NCBI GenBank assembly: GCA_024229395.1
Contig: JAAESM010000074.1
Location: 221,183-285,182, forward strand
DNA from: Planctomycetota bacterium
GTDB lineage: Bacteria > Planctomycetota > UBA1135
Direction: 5' to 3'
DNA length: 64,000 nucleotides
Shown: positions 1-9,059 of the stretch, piece by piece
How positions within the stretch are numbered: position 1 is the first letter of the stretch
Layout: the number at the start of each line of letters is the position of its first letter
Notes under the pieces: model-generated
The model's input: only the letters and a program-made list of their open reading frames with translations
Told to the model about the DNA's origin: nothing
Database searches by the model: none
Translations under genes and position numbers: made by a program

Positions 1-3000
1 GCCTTGCTCACGGCGCAAGCTCTTCTTGCCACCGCGGCCACCGTAGCGACCGCCAGCTCCGCCACTGATTCCGATGGCATCGTTACTGACATACCCGAGT
101 TCCTCAAGCTCCATCCCCTCCATGGGAGCATCGGCCGAGAGTCGACCGCGAGCTGCCTGCGAACTTGGCGCTCCGGGGCTGCTCGGCGGAGTACTGTCGC
201 CAGGACCTTTGTACTCACCTGACTTGCGCAGCTTGTCGGTGGCGCGGTCTTTCCCTTCCGCCCATGCCTTCTCAGCCTTCAAGCGCTCGTCTTCTTCCAA
301 CAAGGCTGCTGCGATATCGGTGGTCACCCCGCTGTAAAAGAATTCATTACTGGCGTAGGTACGGAAGGCCTCGCGCCGCTGCCCGTATCCGCGGAAGCTG
401 TTGAGGATGTTGCCCGATGCGTCAGGATGCAACTCAAATAGAGAAGCATCAACTGCAGCGAAACTCAACTCGGTGGAAACGGGTTCACCGAGTTGATTGA
501 CGACCTCGATATCGACCTCGACCGTCTCACCTGGATGCACGATGTCTTTGCGTGGCTTCATTGTCACGACCAGGTTGCGGGTCACGCTGAAGCCGCGTTG
601 TGCCTGATAGAAATCATCGCCGTGCATCATGTTGATGGTGACCAGTAAGTCCGGGAAGAACTTATCCGGCACATCGATATCTAGTTGATGCACACCTTCG
701 CTCAACGGCACCAAACGATAGTCAAGAATGCTTCCACCTTCGAAGGTGACCAACAGCAAGCCATTGCCGGCGCGGTTGACAACTTCCAATGGCATCTTGC
801 CACCGACCTCAAGGCTGCCTGCATCAGAGAGCAATCGCAGCTTGGTGTCATCGTCTTGACCTGAAACGAAGAAGTCCTTGCGCGCGGTCACTGGGTTACC
901 GAAGCGGTCCGTGCCTTCCAAGGACACGAAGTGGAAACCGCCCTTCTCAGGGACCAGTTGCGCCATCAGTCGACCCTCATCCTTGGTTATCACTTCTTGG
1001 CTGCTCACTTCTTCATCTACCCAACGACCGAAGTCATCGGCGTAGCGGCGCATCAGACGCAGCTTCATACCGCGTTCGACTTGCGTACCATCCGGTGCGA
1101 AGGCGCTGATCGGCAGCGGGATATCACGACCGAGCAGATAGACATCTTCCATCGAACCAAGGCCAATGCGGAAGCCAGTCGCGGACAGCAAGGTCGCGAC
1201 CGAGGCATGCACATTCTCTTCGACCAAGGTGGCCTGGAAGTACAAAGTGCCGGTGTTATCCAACGAACGCGTATCGAAGGTCAAGGTGAACTTGCCGTCG
1301 TTGTCGGTGCGCACGTCATGGCGCTTGCCGGCAGGATCAATCACTTGTAATGCAGCGTCGGCAACAGCTTCGCCGTAGCTGTACTTGGCAGCCAGTTCGA
1401 ACTCAATCTGCTCGCCGCGGTAATAGACATCGCGGTCGAGGTCCATCTCGATCTCGATGCGCTTGACCTTGAATTCCTGGACCACGAAGTGTGAGGTATG
1501 GACACGACCGCTTGGCGATTCGCAACGCACCATGTAGCGACCGGGCAATGCGCCGGCGGACAAACGCGCCTCGCCGTTCAAGGAACCGAAATCACTCAAC
1601 GGCAGGCTTTCGCGATGAACCACACGACCACTGGAATCAACCATGGTCACGCGCCATTGCTCCCCCTTCTTGAAGGTGAACACGCCTTCATCCACTTCAC
1701 GCAGCACCGCGCGCCATGAAACCATTGCGCCAGGCTGATAGGCGGATGCCTCGGTGAAGACGAAACCACTTGGCTCCAAGGAATGTGCCACGCCGGTGTT
1801 GCCGACCCAAGTACTGGTCGATGCCACACCACGCTTATCCTTGGCGAAGACGCGCACATCACGCACATCTTTGTAACCGAGCTCCTCGAAGTCGATCTGG
1901 GCGACGCCATCGCGGCCGGTCTTGACCTCAACCATCTCGGTGACTTCCTTGCCACCATCCTCCAGGGCAACCACCAACTCCACGCCGGAAGCGCCCTTCT
2001 GATTGCGCATATCCTCGGCGAAGATGAACGCATTCTTACGCGACGACTTGACGATGATGTCGATGTCACTACGCATCACCAAGGTGGTGGCGCGCTTGTC
2101 CTTCGAACTCACGACGACTGCCCACACGCCAACACCGTCCACCGGCAACTCGACGGTGCGCGTGTACGGACGGAAACGCTCGAACTTATCGATCGCCACC
2201 TCGAACTCCTGGTCAGCTGCGATCAGATCAAGGTCAAGGTCTTCGATGCGCGTGATGGAAAGATGCTTGCGAAAGTAAGCCTCAAGGTCGAGCTGATAGA
2301 TCTCCACTTGCACTGCTTCCACGTTGCGCAAGTCCAACTCGAAGCTGGCTGCTTCATCGCTACGCCATGCGCGCTCGGTGTTGATCGCCAGCAATGGCTT
2401 GATCATGGCACGCAAACGTTCCGACGCCTGGAATTGATAGGAGCCGAAGTTACACGCTTGGTAACTCTCGACGGCTCCCTCCAGATCATCCATCTCCTGC
2501 TCGCGCAAGAAGCCGGTCATATACAAAGCGCGCGAAGCTTCATCGGAAGTGGGATACTTCACGATCAAGCGCTGCCATTCAGAAATCGCCTGCTCAAACA
2601 ATGCAAGCTTCTCGAGATCTTCCTCAAGGTCCTGGGCATGGAGGCGTGGTAGATCGCCGAGTCGATAAAGGATCTCACGTACGCGGTTATCCAAAGGATG
2701 CTCAGTCAAGAACTTGACATAAGTACCACGCGCCAGTTCCCATTCGTGATCCGACTCATAACGTCGGGCCAAGCTGTATTCGGCGTCGATGATGCCACGC
2801 TGCGAGGCGGACCAATCGGCACCTTCCGGGAATAGGGAAACATAACGTGCGAAGGCGTTGCGGCCGGCGACGTAATCCCCTGTCGCGATATACGTGTTGG
2901 CAATGATGAAGTGTGCCTTCTGACGCAGCTTCTGGTGATGTTCCAATTCATCGATGCTATCGGTGACTGGAGCCTCCATTGCCAGGAAGGTCTCGAACTC

Positions 3001-3975
3001 CTGGATCGCTTCGAGGCGCTCGCTATTCTCCAAACGCATCTGCGCGATTCCATAAGCGGCGCGCACCGACTTCTCATGGCGTGGGTGCTCCTGTAGGAAA
3101 CGACGGAAGGCACCGATGGCACGGTTACGACCGTTGTGGTTGCGGTCATAGGTGTAGCCAATCGAATACATGGCCATGCCGCGCAAGTGCTCCAACTCGG
3201 AGTTGTCGCGCGAGTCATCCAAGGAGGCGGCTAAGTCTTCATAGACACGACGCGCCTGGTCCATCGAACCATGGTTGCGCAAGGCCTGTCCATATTCAAA
3301 GCTGGCGCCGGAATCCTCGAACTCATCGGTGTACTGACGATAAGCCTGAACCGCACTGCCCCAATCCTTCAGTTGTTTGAAACACCAAGCGACGCGACCC
3401 ATGGCATAACGACGCTGATCCGCTGGGATGTCCAACTCCAGTCCCTTGCGATAAAGAACGATCGCGCTTTGAAACTCGGATGCTTCCAATCCGGCAGCGC
3501 CTTGTTTGTCCTCCGAGAAACCATCGGCCAAGTCGAAGTAGATCGAGGCTAGTTCGCGCTGCCGCTCTGCACCGCGTAACCAACTGACTTCACTTTCCCA
3601 AATGGCTTCGGCACCTTGCCAATCGCCGGCCGCCGAGAGCGCCTCGGCGTGATGGAAGCAAGCCTTGTGCACCCATGGACCTTCGCCATAGTTCTGCTCC
3701 ACTTGCTCGAAGGCTTCGATCGCGGCGCTGCGATTTCCCGCACGCTGTTGGGCCACGCCTTCTAGGTAATACCAAAAACCGGTCAACTCTGGCTGATCCT
3801 TCTGCAAGTTGCGGATATCCCGCAGCGCCTCGCGGTAGTCACCATCAAGTAAGGCGATGCGCAGCTTCTCAGGAATCGGCGGTGAGTCCTGTAAGGCGGA
3901 CTGTGCCGATAGTGGCGTGCAAAAAAGCAGGGTGAGCAGGCCTGCGAGGAAAATCTTGAGGAGCGAAGGTTTCAT
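1..3975 (-). CDS. TPR / alpha-2-macroglobulin-like giant exported protein (C-terminus outside window)
   Basis: The reading frame is open from the ATG at 3975 down to base 1, giving 1325 codons without a stop. It starts with a signal peptide (MKPSLLKIFLAGLLTLLFC, cleavage near LSAQS). Residues about 30-550 are tetratricopeptide-type helical repeats (AGNRSAAIEAFEQVEQ, RAIGAFRRFLQEHP). From about 550 on it becomes beta-rich, with macroglobulin-type segments (SAYQPGAMVSWRAVLREVDE near 745; RDVYYRGEQIEFELAAKY near 850). It ends in the window in a Gly/Arg-rich linker (GGAGGRYGGRGG) of the kind that precedes the A2M domain in planctomycete homologues. The thioester/A2M end is not visible. Bacterial A2M proteins trap proteases at the cell envelope; this role is inferred from the family. 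Confidence 0.85.
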   Translation of the reverse strand, partial: MKPSLLKIFLAGLLTLLFCTPLSAQSALQDSPPIPEKLRIALLDGDYREALRDIRNLQKDQPELTGFWYYLEGVAQQRAGNRSAAIEAFEQVEQNYGEGPWVHKACFHHAEALSAAGDWQGAEAIWESEVSWLRGAERQRELASIYFDLADGFSEDKQGAAGLEASEFQSAIVLYRKGLELDIPADQRRYAMGRVAWCFKQLKDWGSAVQAYRQYTDEFEDSGASFEYGQALRNHGSMDQARRVYEDLAASLDDSRDNSELEHLRGMAMYSIGYTYDRNHNGRNRAIGAFRRFLQEHPRHEKSVRAAYGIAQMRLENSERLEAIQEFETFLAMEAPVTDSIDELEHHQKLRQKAHFIIANTYIATGDYVAGRNAFARYVSLFPEGADWSASQRGIIDAEYSLARRYESDHEWELARGTYVKFLTEHPLDNRVREILYRLGDLPRLHAQDLEEDLEKLALFEQAISEWQRLIVKYPTSDEASRALYMTGFLREQEMDDLEGAVESYQACNFGSYQFQASERLRAMIKPLLAINTERAWRSDEAASFELDLRNVEAVQVEIYQLDLEAYFRKHLSITRIEDLDLDLIAADQEFEVAIDKFERFRPYTRTVELPVDGVGVWAVVVSSKDKRATTLVMRSDIDIIVKSSRKNAFIFAEDMRNQKGASGVELVVALEDGGKEVTEMVEVKTGRDGVAQIDFEELGYKDVRDVRVFAKDKRGVASTSTWVGNTGVAHSLEPSGFVFTEASAYQPGAMVSWRAVLREVDEGVFTFKKGEQWRVTMVDSSGRVVHRESLPLSDFGSLNGEARLSAGALPGRYMVRCESPSGRVHTSHFVVQEFKVKRIEIEMDLDRDVYYRGEQIEFELAAKYSYGEAVADAALQVIDPAGKRHDVRTDNDGKFTLTFDTRSLDNTGTLYFQATLVEENVHASVATLLSATGFRIGLGSMEDVYLLGRDIPLPISAFAPDGTQVERGMKLRLMRRYADDFGRWVDEEVSSQEVITKDEGRLMAQLVPEKGGFHFVSLEGTDRFGNPVTARKDFFVSGQDDDTKLRLLSDAGSLEVGGKMPLEVVNRAGNGLLLVTFEGGSILDYRLVPLSEGVHQLDIDVPDKFFPDLLVTINMMHGDDFYQAQRGFSVTRNLVVTMKPRKDIVHPGETVEVDIEVVNQLGEPVSTELSFAAVDASLFELHPDASGNILNSFRGYGQRREAFRTYASNEFFYSGVTTDIAAALLEEDERLKAEKAWAEGKDRATDKLRKSGEYKGPGDSTPPSSPGAPSSQAARGRLSADAPMEGMELEELGYVSNDAIGISGGAGGRYGGRGGKKSLRREQG

Positions 3976-4097
3976 GGAGCCTAAGGAAAACGAAGGAAAT
4001 GGCTACTGGTTCACAGCAAGTGCTGTGCCTAGAAAGAACGATGCCAAACCGAGCGGATTGGGAATAATCCGCGCATCGGCCTACCGATAATACCCTC

Positions 4098-5213
4098 ATG
4101 TCCAATCCCGACCTTCCGCCAGAACTACTTCCCTTGTGGGAGTTGGCTGCAGAAGTTGGCCTGGAATTGCGCGGCACATTGCCAACCTCGCCGCTGGAGC
4201 CCGAGGTCATGGCCCGATTCCAGGATTGGCTTGCCGACGGACGTGCTGGAGAAATGGATTATCTGCACAAGGCCGCCGAGGTTGGTGCGGATCTCTCGCA
4301 GTGGAAACCCTGGGGCAAGAGCGTGGCTTTGTTCGCACTACCCTATGCACGTCAAGCCGGCGGCTTTAAGGATGGTGGGCGCGTGGCGCGTTATGCCCTT
4401 GGCAAGGACTACCACAACCTCATTGGTCGCAAATTGCAGAAACTTGGTAAGCGCTTGCGAGCAAAAAACTTAACTTGCGCTTTTAGGGCCGCTGTCGACG
4501 CCGCCCCAGTACTAGAACGGGAGTGGGCCATCCGCGGTGGCCTTGGTTGGCGCGGCAAGAACACCCTATTGATCCATCCAGAGTTCGGTCCTTGGGTGAT
4601 GCTCGGGGAATTGGTGCTGGATTGTGAGCTTCCAGCATGGTCGCCACCGCCAGCTCGAGAAGCCAGCTGCGGGAGTTGCACCCGCTGCATTGACGCCTGC
4701 CCTACCCAGGCGTTTACGTCGGAATATGAAATCGATCCGCGGCGCTGCATTTCATATCTGACCATCGAGGCTCAAGGAGCCATCCCAATAGGAATGCGCA
4801 AATTGGTTGGTGACTGGGTCTTCGGCTGCGATATCTGCTCTGAAGTCTGCCCCTTCGGCGACCATGATTCCGATCGCTCCGAGGATTGGGGCTTGCTGCC
4901 CGTCTTCGCTGAACACCGCCTTGAGGACTTGCTCACAATCTCCGAACAGGATTTCCACGAGTTATTCACAGGTAGTCCCCTACGTCGAGCCGGCCGGGCT
5001 GGGCTGTTACGAAATGCCTGTGTTGCGCTAGGTAACTTGGGGCGCGGGAGTCTAGAATTGGAGTCCGCGGCCTTTCATCCGGAGCCCCTGGTACGCCGTC
5101 ACGCGGCATGGGCCTTGGGGGAAATCGGGGAACTTGGAGTGCTCCAGCGAGTCCTAAAACTGGAGACCGACTTGGAAGTTCGTCAAGAGGTCGAAACCGC
5201 AATTCAGCGCTAA
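4098..5213 (+). CDS. queG: Epoxyqueuosine reductase QueG
   Basis: This 371-residue protein catalyses the last step of queuosine synthesis, cobalamin-dependent reduction of epoxyqueuosine to queuosine in the tRNA anticodon wobble position. Two 4Fe-4S cluster motifs are visible, CGSCTRCIDACPTQAF near residues 193-208 and CDICSEVCPFG near 246-256. The family segment AAVDAAPVLEREWA, which contributes the catalytic Asp, lies before them. The C-terminal part has HEAT-like repeats (PLVRRHAAWALGEIG), as in QueG structures. Length matches the family. The gene stands alone, facing away from the A2M-like gene across a 122-bp spacer that should hold both promoters. Confidence 0.95.
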   Translation: MSNPDLPPELLPLWELAAEVGLELRGTLPTSPLEPEVMARFQDWLADGRAGEMDYLHKAAEVGADLSQWKPWGKSVALFALPYARQAGGFKDGGRVARYALGKDYHNLIGRKLQKLGKRLRAKNLTCAFRAAVDAAPVLEREWAIRGGLGWRGKNTLLIHPEFGPWVMLGELVLDCELPAWSPPPAREASCGSCTRCIDACPTQAFTSEYEIDPRRCISYLTIEAQGAIPIGMRKLVGDWVFGCDICSEVCPFGDHDSDRSEDWGLLPVFAEHRLEDLLTISEQDFHELFTGSPLRRAGRAGLLRNACVALGNLGRGSLELESAAFHPEPLVRRHAAWALGEIGELGVLQRVLKLETDLEVRQEVETAIQR

Positions 5214-5392
5214 CTCCCTTATGCAAAAAGCTTTAGGTCGAGTGCGAAAGAAATGCACCCAAAAGCAGTTTCCTGTTTTTCCTCGTAGTTTCGGGATTTT
5301 TCAGCTTTTTTATGGTTCCCTGGCAAAAGAGCAGGCTAGATTTCTCTGAGCCCAAAAGGCTGATCTTTCCCCTCGCTCACCGGAGAACAGAA

Positions 5393-5596
5393 ATGCAAAG
5401 CAACTTCTTTAAAGACACCAAGTACTGCCCACGTTGTCACGACTACGTGCGGTACCTGCAGAGTCTCGAATCGAGTTTCTGCGTAGACTGCGGTGGAAAG
5501 GTCCGATTGTTCAGCACAGCAGATAAGCGAGCGTTCCTGAGATCCCTTAAGCAGGAAAAGACCGCTCGTCGTACCGGGTCAAAATGGGTGTCATAA
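5393..5596 (+). CDS. Small zinc-ribbon protein, 67 aa
   Basis: The ATG at 5393 is preceded at good distance by a GGAG Shine-Dalgarno element (5382-5385), so it is preferred over an in-frame ATG at 5312. The 67-residue product carries two CxxC knuckles, CPRC (residues about 11-14) and CVDC (about 30-33), spaced like a zinc ribbon, followed by a basic tail rich in Lys and Arg. It has no membrane segment. I do not recognise a named family. The size, zinc knuckles and basic tail suggest a small cytoplasmic nucleic-acid- or protein-binding factor. A strong terminator follows 54 bp downstream, so it is probably its own transcription unit. Confidence 0.65.
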   Translation: MQSNFFKDTKYCPRCHDYVRYLQSLESSFCVDCGGKVRLFSTADKRAFLRSLKQEKTARRTGSKWVS

Positions 5597-5650
5597 GGCG
5601 CTCAACCGCAACCTCATCCCCTTCGATACCTGCCATCCCCGGATCCCTCA

Positions 5651-5680
5651 CGCCCTGTTTTTAGCAGGGCGTTTCTTTTT
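5651..5680 (+). terminator. Intrinsic terminator after the zinc-ribbon gene
   Basis: A perfect 7-bp stem (CGCCCTG / CAGGGCG, 5651-5657 and 5665-5671) closes a short T-rich loop and runs straight into TTTCTTTTT (5672-5680), the classic Rho-independent arrangement in the plus direction. Confidence 0.85.
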
Positions 5681-5778
5681 GCCCTAGCGGTTCGGAGCAC
5701 CTCGTTTCTGCCCTCTCTGCAACGGGACCAGCTACCGCTTGGGCCTCTCCAGAGCTCCGGTCCTGGTAAATTCAGCGC

Positions 5779-6390
5779 ATGGACGCCAGTTTCCGCCTCT
5801 GCCTGATCGTCACCCGCTCAATGTGCGCGCTGGACCCTTTGCGCACCATCGAAGAAGCGGTCCAAGGTGGCGTCGACATGATTCAGGTGCGCGAGAAGGA
5901 CTGCGGCAACGCGGATCTGCTGAGCTGGAGCCTACATGTGGTCGCCCTGGGTGAGAAGCTCAAGGTCCCAGTCATCATCAATGACTCCGTGGAAGTGGCC
6001 ATTGCCGCTAAGGCAGGCGGCGTGCATCTTGGCAAAGACGACATGTCGATTGCCGACGCCCGCCAGTTGCTCGGCAAAAACAAGCTCATTGGCTTGAGCA
6101 CCCACGATCTAGAGCAATTGGACGATGCGGCGTTAGCAGGTGCGGACTACGTCGGCTTTGGTCCGATCTTCCCAACAGCTACCAAGGGCTACGCCAAGGG
6201 AATCGGTGTGGAGCAGCTCACTGGAGCTGTGGTGTTGAGCAGTTTGCCGATGTTGGCAATCGGTGGAATCACTGTGGAAAACGCGTGGATGCTCCCCGGA
6301 AAAGCCGGTATTGCGGTGTCTTCGGCAATCTGCTGCAGCGAGGAACCTGCGAAAATCGCTCATTCCTTACGCTCTTCTGCCCTATATTGA
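5779..6390 (+). CDS. thiE: Thiamine phosphate synthase ThiE
   Basis: This 203-residue TIM-barrel enzyme joins HMP pyrophosphate and thiazole phosphate to make thiamine phosphate. Family signatures are visible in order: MIQVREKD (pyrophosphate/substrate region), VPVIINDSVEVA, GGVHLGKDDM, LIGLSTHDLEQ, ADYVGFGPIFPTATK (the GPxFxTxTK phosphate-binding loop) and LAIGGIT. Length is normal. The next gene starts five bases after the stop, so the two are probably co-transcribed, although they share no obvious pathway. No thiamine riboswitch was recognised upstream. Confidence 0.93.
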   Translation: MDASFRLCLIVTRSMCALDPLRTIEEAVQGGVDMIQVREKDCGNADLLSWSLHVVALGEKLKVPVIINDSVEVAIAAKAGGVHLGKDDMSIADARQLLGKNKLIGLSTHDLEQLDDAALAGADYVGFGPIFPTATKGYAKGIGVEQLTGAVVLSSLPMLAIGGITVENAWMLPGKAGIAVSSAICCSEEPAKIAHSLRSSALY

Positions 6391-6394
6391 GGGA

Positions 6395-7432
6395 ATGCGT
6401 CCAATCCAAATGTCTTCCGTTGTGGCCTCGTTGCTGTTGGCAGCGCCCGCGGTTGCCCAGGGAACTGTGGAGGTCGGTGACACACCAACCTTCCAGCTCG
6501 GCAGCCAGTCCTACAACACCATGGGCAAGACCTCCGCGGCAAACTTCCGCGGCAAGCCCACCTTGGTCGAATTCTGGGGCACCAAATGACCTGGTTGCAT
6601 CGGGTCGTCCGTGCCGGCGGCCCTCCGAATGAAGGAAGAATATGGCGATGATCTGCAGATCATTTTTGTCCACGCGCAAAGAGCCACCTTCGAGCAATCA
6701 GTCAACTTCGCCTTGGAGCGTGAGTGGCTTCAACATGACGTGATCTGGACGTCGGACTACATCTTCAGCACTGGAGGCGGCGGTTTGCCTTCCTTCGCGC
6801 TGCTCGATGCTCAAGGCCAAGTAATCTTGAAGGGTTCTTCCAACAGTCTCAAGGGCAAGATGGAAGATGAGATCGAGCGCATGGTCAGGGAGTCGGGCAA
6901 CGGTCCAGCTGATGTGCCCAGTTCGGTCGCCAAGGTCTACAAGGAACTCGGCAAGGGCAATCACGCTAAGGCTCTAGTGCTGGCTGAGAAGCTGAAGGTT
7001 AAACCCGGTAGCAAAGACACCGCCGTGGTGTTGGCAGCCACCGAAGCCGCGATCACCAACATCCATGATGACCTTGATGGTCAACTCAAGCGCGCCGATT
7101 GGTTGCTCGAGAATGGCTACCCGATTCGTGCAGAAGACCTGGTCAAGGGTTTGGTCAAAGGCGTGAAGGGCAATGACACCATGACCACCAAGGTCAAGGG
7201 AGGCCTAGCCAAGTTCGTCGGCGAAGAGGTCGAAGCACAACTGGCCGCTGATAAGTCATTGACCAAGTTGGCGAACAAGATGTTCTCCGATGGCAGTGGC
7301 GAAAAGGTCGGCGACAAGATCGTCGATATCGCCAATGAGAATATCTCCAACCCGATCGGCAAACGTGCGGTGATGTTAGCTCGTGTTGCAGGCATAGATC
7401 CAGGAATCATGCCAGAGGTTTCCGGTCGCTAA
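6395..7432 (+). CDS. TlpA/thioredoxin-like exported protein with in-frame TGA (probable selenoprotein, UPGC active site)
   Basis: One frame runs from ATG 6395 to the stop at 7432, interrupted only by TGA at 6587-6589. Before the TGA are a signal peptide (MSSVVASLLLAAPAVAQ) and a TlpA-like start ending GKPTLVEFWGTK. After it, in the same frame, come PGCIGSS and a thioredoxin-fold continuation (DDLQIIFVHAQ, then a GGGGLPSFALLDAQG strand equivalent to the cis-Pro loop). Reading TGA as selenocysteine gives 345 residues with U65-P-G-C68, a UxxC redox motif at the exact place of the thioredoxin CxxC. A SECIS-like hairpin follows. The C-terminal 200 residues are Lys-rich and helical, of unknown role. 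The product probably works in the periplasm. Alternatives are a Cys-to-stop mutation or restart at GTG 6611, which would lose the active site. Confidence 0.8.
6602..6623 (+). promoter_or_regulatory. Candidate bacterial SECIS element
   Basis: Beginning 12 nt after the in-frame TGA, GGGUCGUC (6602-6609) pairs with GGCGGCCC (6616-6623) in eight consecutive pairs, two of them G-U. The apical loop is CGUGCC with G at its second position, about 21 nt from the TGA. Position, stem length and loop G fit the general bacterial SECIS description. A competing 6-bp fold, 6597-6614 with loop GUCGU, is also possible. The pairing was worked out by hand; no folding energy was computed. Confidence 0.6.
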
Positions 7433-7468
7433 GGAAGTTTGGCTTTCTGAATCCGAAAGACTACTACC

Positions 7469-7506
7469 AAATCAGCCCTGCTTGCGAAAGCAAGCAGGGC
7501 TGATTT
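7469..7506. terminator. Bidirectional terminator between convergent genes
   Basis: A perfect 17-bp stem with a GAAA tetraloop (7469-7485, loop 7486-7489, 7490-7506) lies between the plus-strand selenoprotein candidate and the minus-strand peptidase. A-rich and T-rich ends flank the stem, so it can terminate in both directions. Confidence 0.85.
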
Positions 7507-7554
7507 GATTACCGGACATGGTCGCCTGACCTTGGTGCCGCCGAGTGACCGTGC

Positions 7555-9000
7555 TTAAGCCCGACGTGCATGAGCATCCAGCACCACCGATACCGAAGAG
7601 GTCAAGCCCTTCACCATCGGGATGTGCAAAAACTCGTTTGGGCCGTGAGCATTAGACCCAGGGCCCAAAACACCGGTGATCAAGAATTGCGCCTCAGGGA
7701 ACTTCTCGCCAAGCATTCCCATGAACGGAATCGATCCGCCTTCACCCATGTAAGCGGGATCATTGTTGAAGAACGCCTTCGAAGCGACCTCGACCGACTT
7801 CTCCAACCAGGTGGCCAACTCAGGCGCATCCCAACCGTTGGCACCCTTTTCAGCGTGGAAGCTGACTTTGGAGCCATAAGGTGGATTGCTCTCGAGGATC
7901 TCACGAATCTCCTTCAGCGCGACGGTGTGCTTGGCGGTCGGAGGCAAACGGAATGACAACTTCAGCGCGGTGAATGGGCGCAACACATTGCCCGCATCGG
8001 CCAAGGGTGGCATGCCGCCGGAACCAGTGACAGAAAGGGTCGGACGCCAAGTGCGGTTCAGGACCAACTCGGCTAGATCCGTGTCCATGGCCTCGGCACC
8101 TTCGATGAATGGGTAAGCGTCACGTACGTCGTCGCCAATGACATCTGCCACGACTTGCGCTTGCTGCTTGCGTTGCTCTGGAATCTCCACATGCAAAGTC
8201 TCGGCCAACAACTTGCCATTCTCGGCGCTCTCGATGCGGTCCAGCAACTGACGCAGGATTCGGAAGCTGGAAGGCACGATGCCACTTGCATCCCCCGAGT
8301 GAACACCTTCGGTGATGATGTCGACGCGCAGGTCACCGGCGATCATGCCGCGCAAGGAAGTGGTACTCCATAGCCGCTCGAAATCGCCGGCACCGGAATC
8401 TAGACACACCACCAATGAGACCGCGCCGATGCGATCGTTAAGGTGATCGATGTAGAACGGCAGGTCTGGCGAACCGCTTTCCTCGCAAGCCTCAATCATC
8501 AGCACACAACGCTTATGTTGGCCGCCGTTTTGCTGCACAGCTTCGATTGCGGCAAGGGAAGCAAAGGCGGCATAGCCATCATCGGCGCCGCCGCGGCCAT
8601 AGAGCTTGTCACCTTCGATCACTGGCTTCCAAGGACCAAGGTCCTCACGCCAACCGACCATTTCAGGTTGCTTATCCATGTGACCATAGAGCAGGACCGT
8701 GTCGCCATCCGATCCATCGCAGCCGAAGGCCGGGATTTCCATGAAGATCATCGGTGTACGGCCATCAAGGCGGACCACATCGACCGTCAAGCCGGCGATC
8801 TGACGCGCGCGGCACCAATCTTCGATCAATGTCACGGCTTGTTCCATGTAGCCGTTTTCCACCCACTGCTTATCGAATAGCGGCGACAAACATGGGATCG
8901 CGATGTAATCCTGCAGCGGCTGGAGGATTTCCTGCTCCCAAGTGCGTTCGGTTTGGGCAGCGACGGCGGATAAATCAAGACGGAAGGTACTTGTTTCCAT
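7555..9000 (-). CDS. M20 family metallopeptidase (dipeptidase-like)
   Basis: This 481-residue protein has the dizinc M20 layout: LLYGHMDKQPE (first metal His and catalytic Asp), YGRGGADDGYA (bridging Asp), MIEACEESGSPDL (general-base Glu and metal Glu) and a C-terminal metal His in GSNAHGPNEFLHI. The dimerisation domain lies in the middle. It resembles cytosolic non-specific dipeptidases of the CNDP/DapE-like branch, and no signal peptide is present. It faces a peptide-transporter operon (POT and OPT) across a 59-bp gap, so it probably hydrolyses imported di- or oligopeptides. The exact substrate is not determinable. Confidence 0.9.
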   Translation of the reverse strand: METSTFRLDLSAVAAQTERTWEQEILQPLQDYIAIPCLSPLFDKQWVENGYMEQAVTLIEDWCRARQIAGLTVDVVRLDGRTPMIFMEIPAFGCDGSDGDTVLLYGHMDKQPEMVGWREDLGPWKPVIEGDKLYGRGGADDGYAAFASLAAIEAVQQNGGQHKRCVLMIEACEESGSPDLPFYIDHLNDRIGAVSLVVCLDSGAGDFERLWSTTSLRGMIAGDLRVDIITEGVHSGDASGIVPSSFRILRQLLDRIESAENGKLLAETLHVEIPEQRKQQAQVVADVIGDDVRDAYPFIEGAEAMDTDLAELVLNRTWRPTLSVTGSGGMPPLADAGNVLRPFTALKLSFRLPPTAKHTVALKEIREILESNPPYGSKVSFHAEKGANGWDAPELATWLEKSVEVASKAFFNNDPAYMGEGGSIPFMGMLGEKFPEAQFLITGVLGPGSNAHGPNEFLHIPMVKGLTSSVSVVLDAHARRA

Positions 9001-9059
9001 ACCAATAAGGATAGTCGCGCGCCGCCGACTTAATGGCCGCTCTGCTAGGGTTGCGACCC

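Noticed and set aside
1783..2652. Long plus-strand open frame of 289 codons
   Set aside because: Lies fully antisense to the A2M-like gene, which has coherent TPR and macroglobulin motifs; no recognisable domain.
5214..5392. Possible riboswitch or small RNA before the zinc-ribbon gene
   Set aside because: No paired structure or known motif could be recognised, only T-rich stretches consistent with a promoter region.
6587..6611. Simple frameshift as explanation of the split TlpA-like gene
   Set aside because: Both parts are in the same frame; only a single TGA codon separates them, so no indel is needed.
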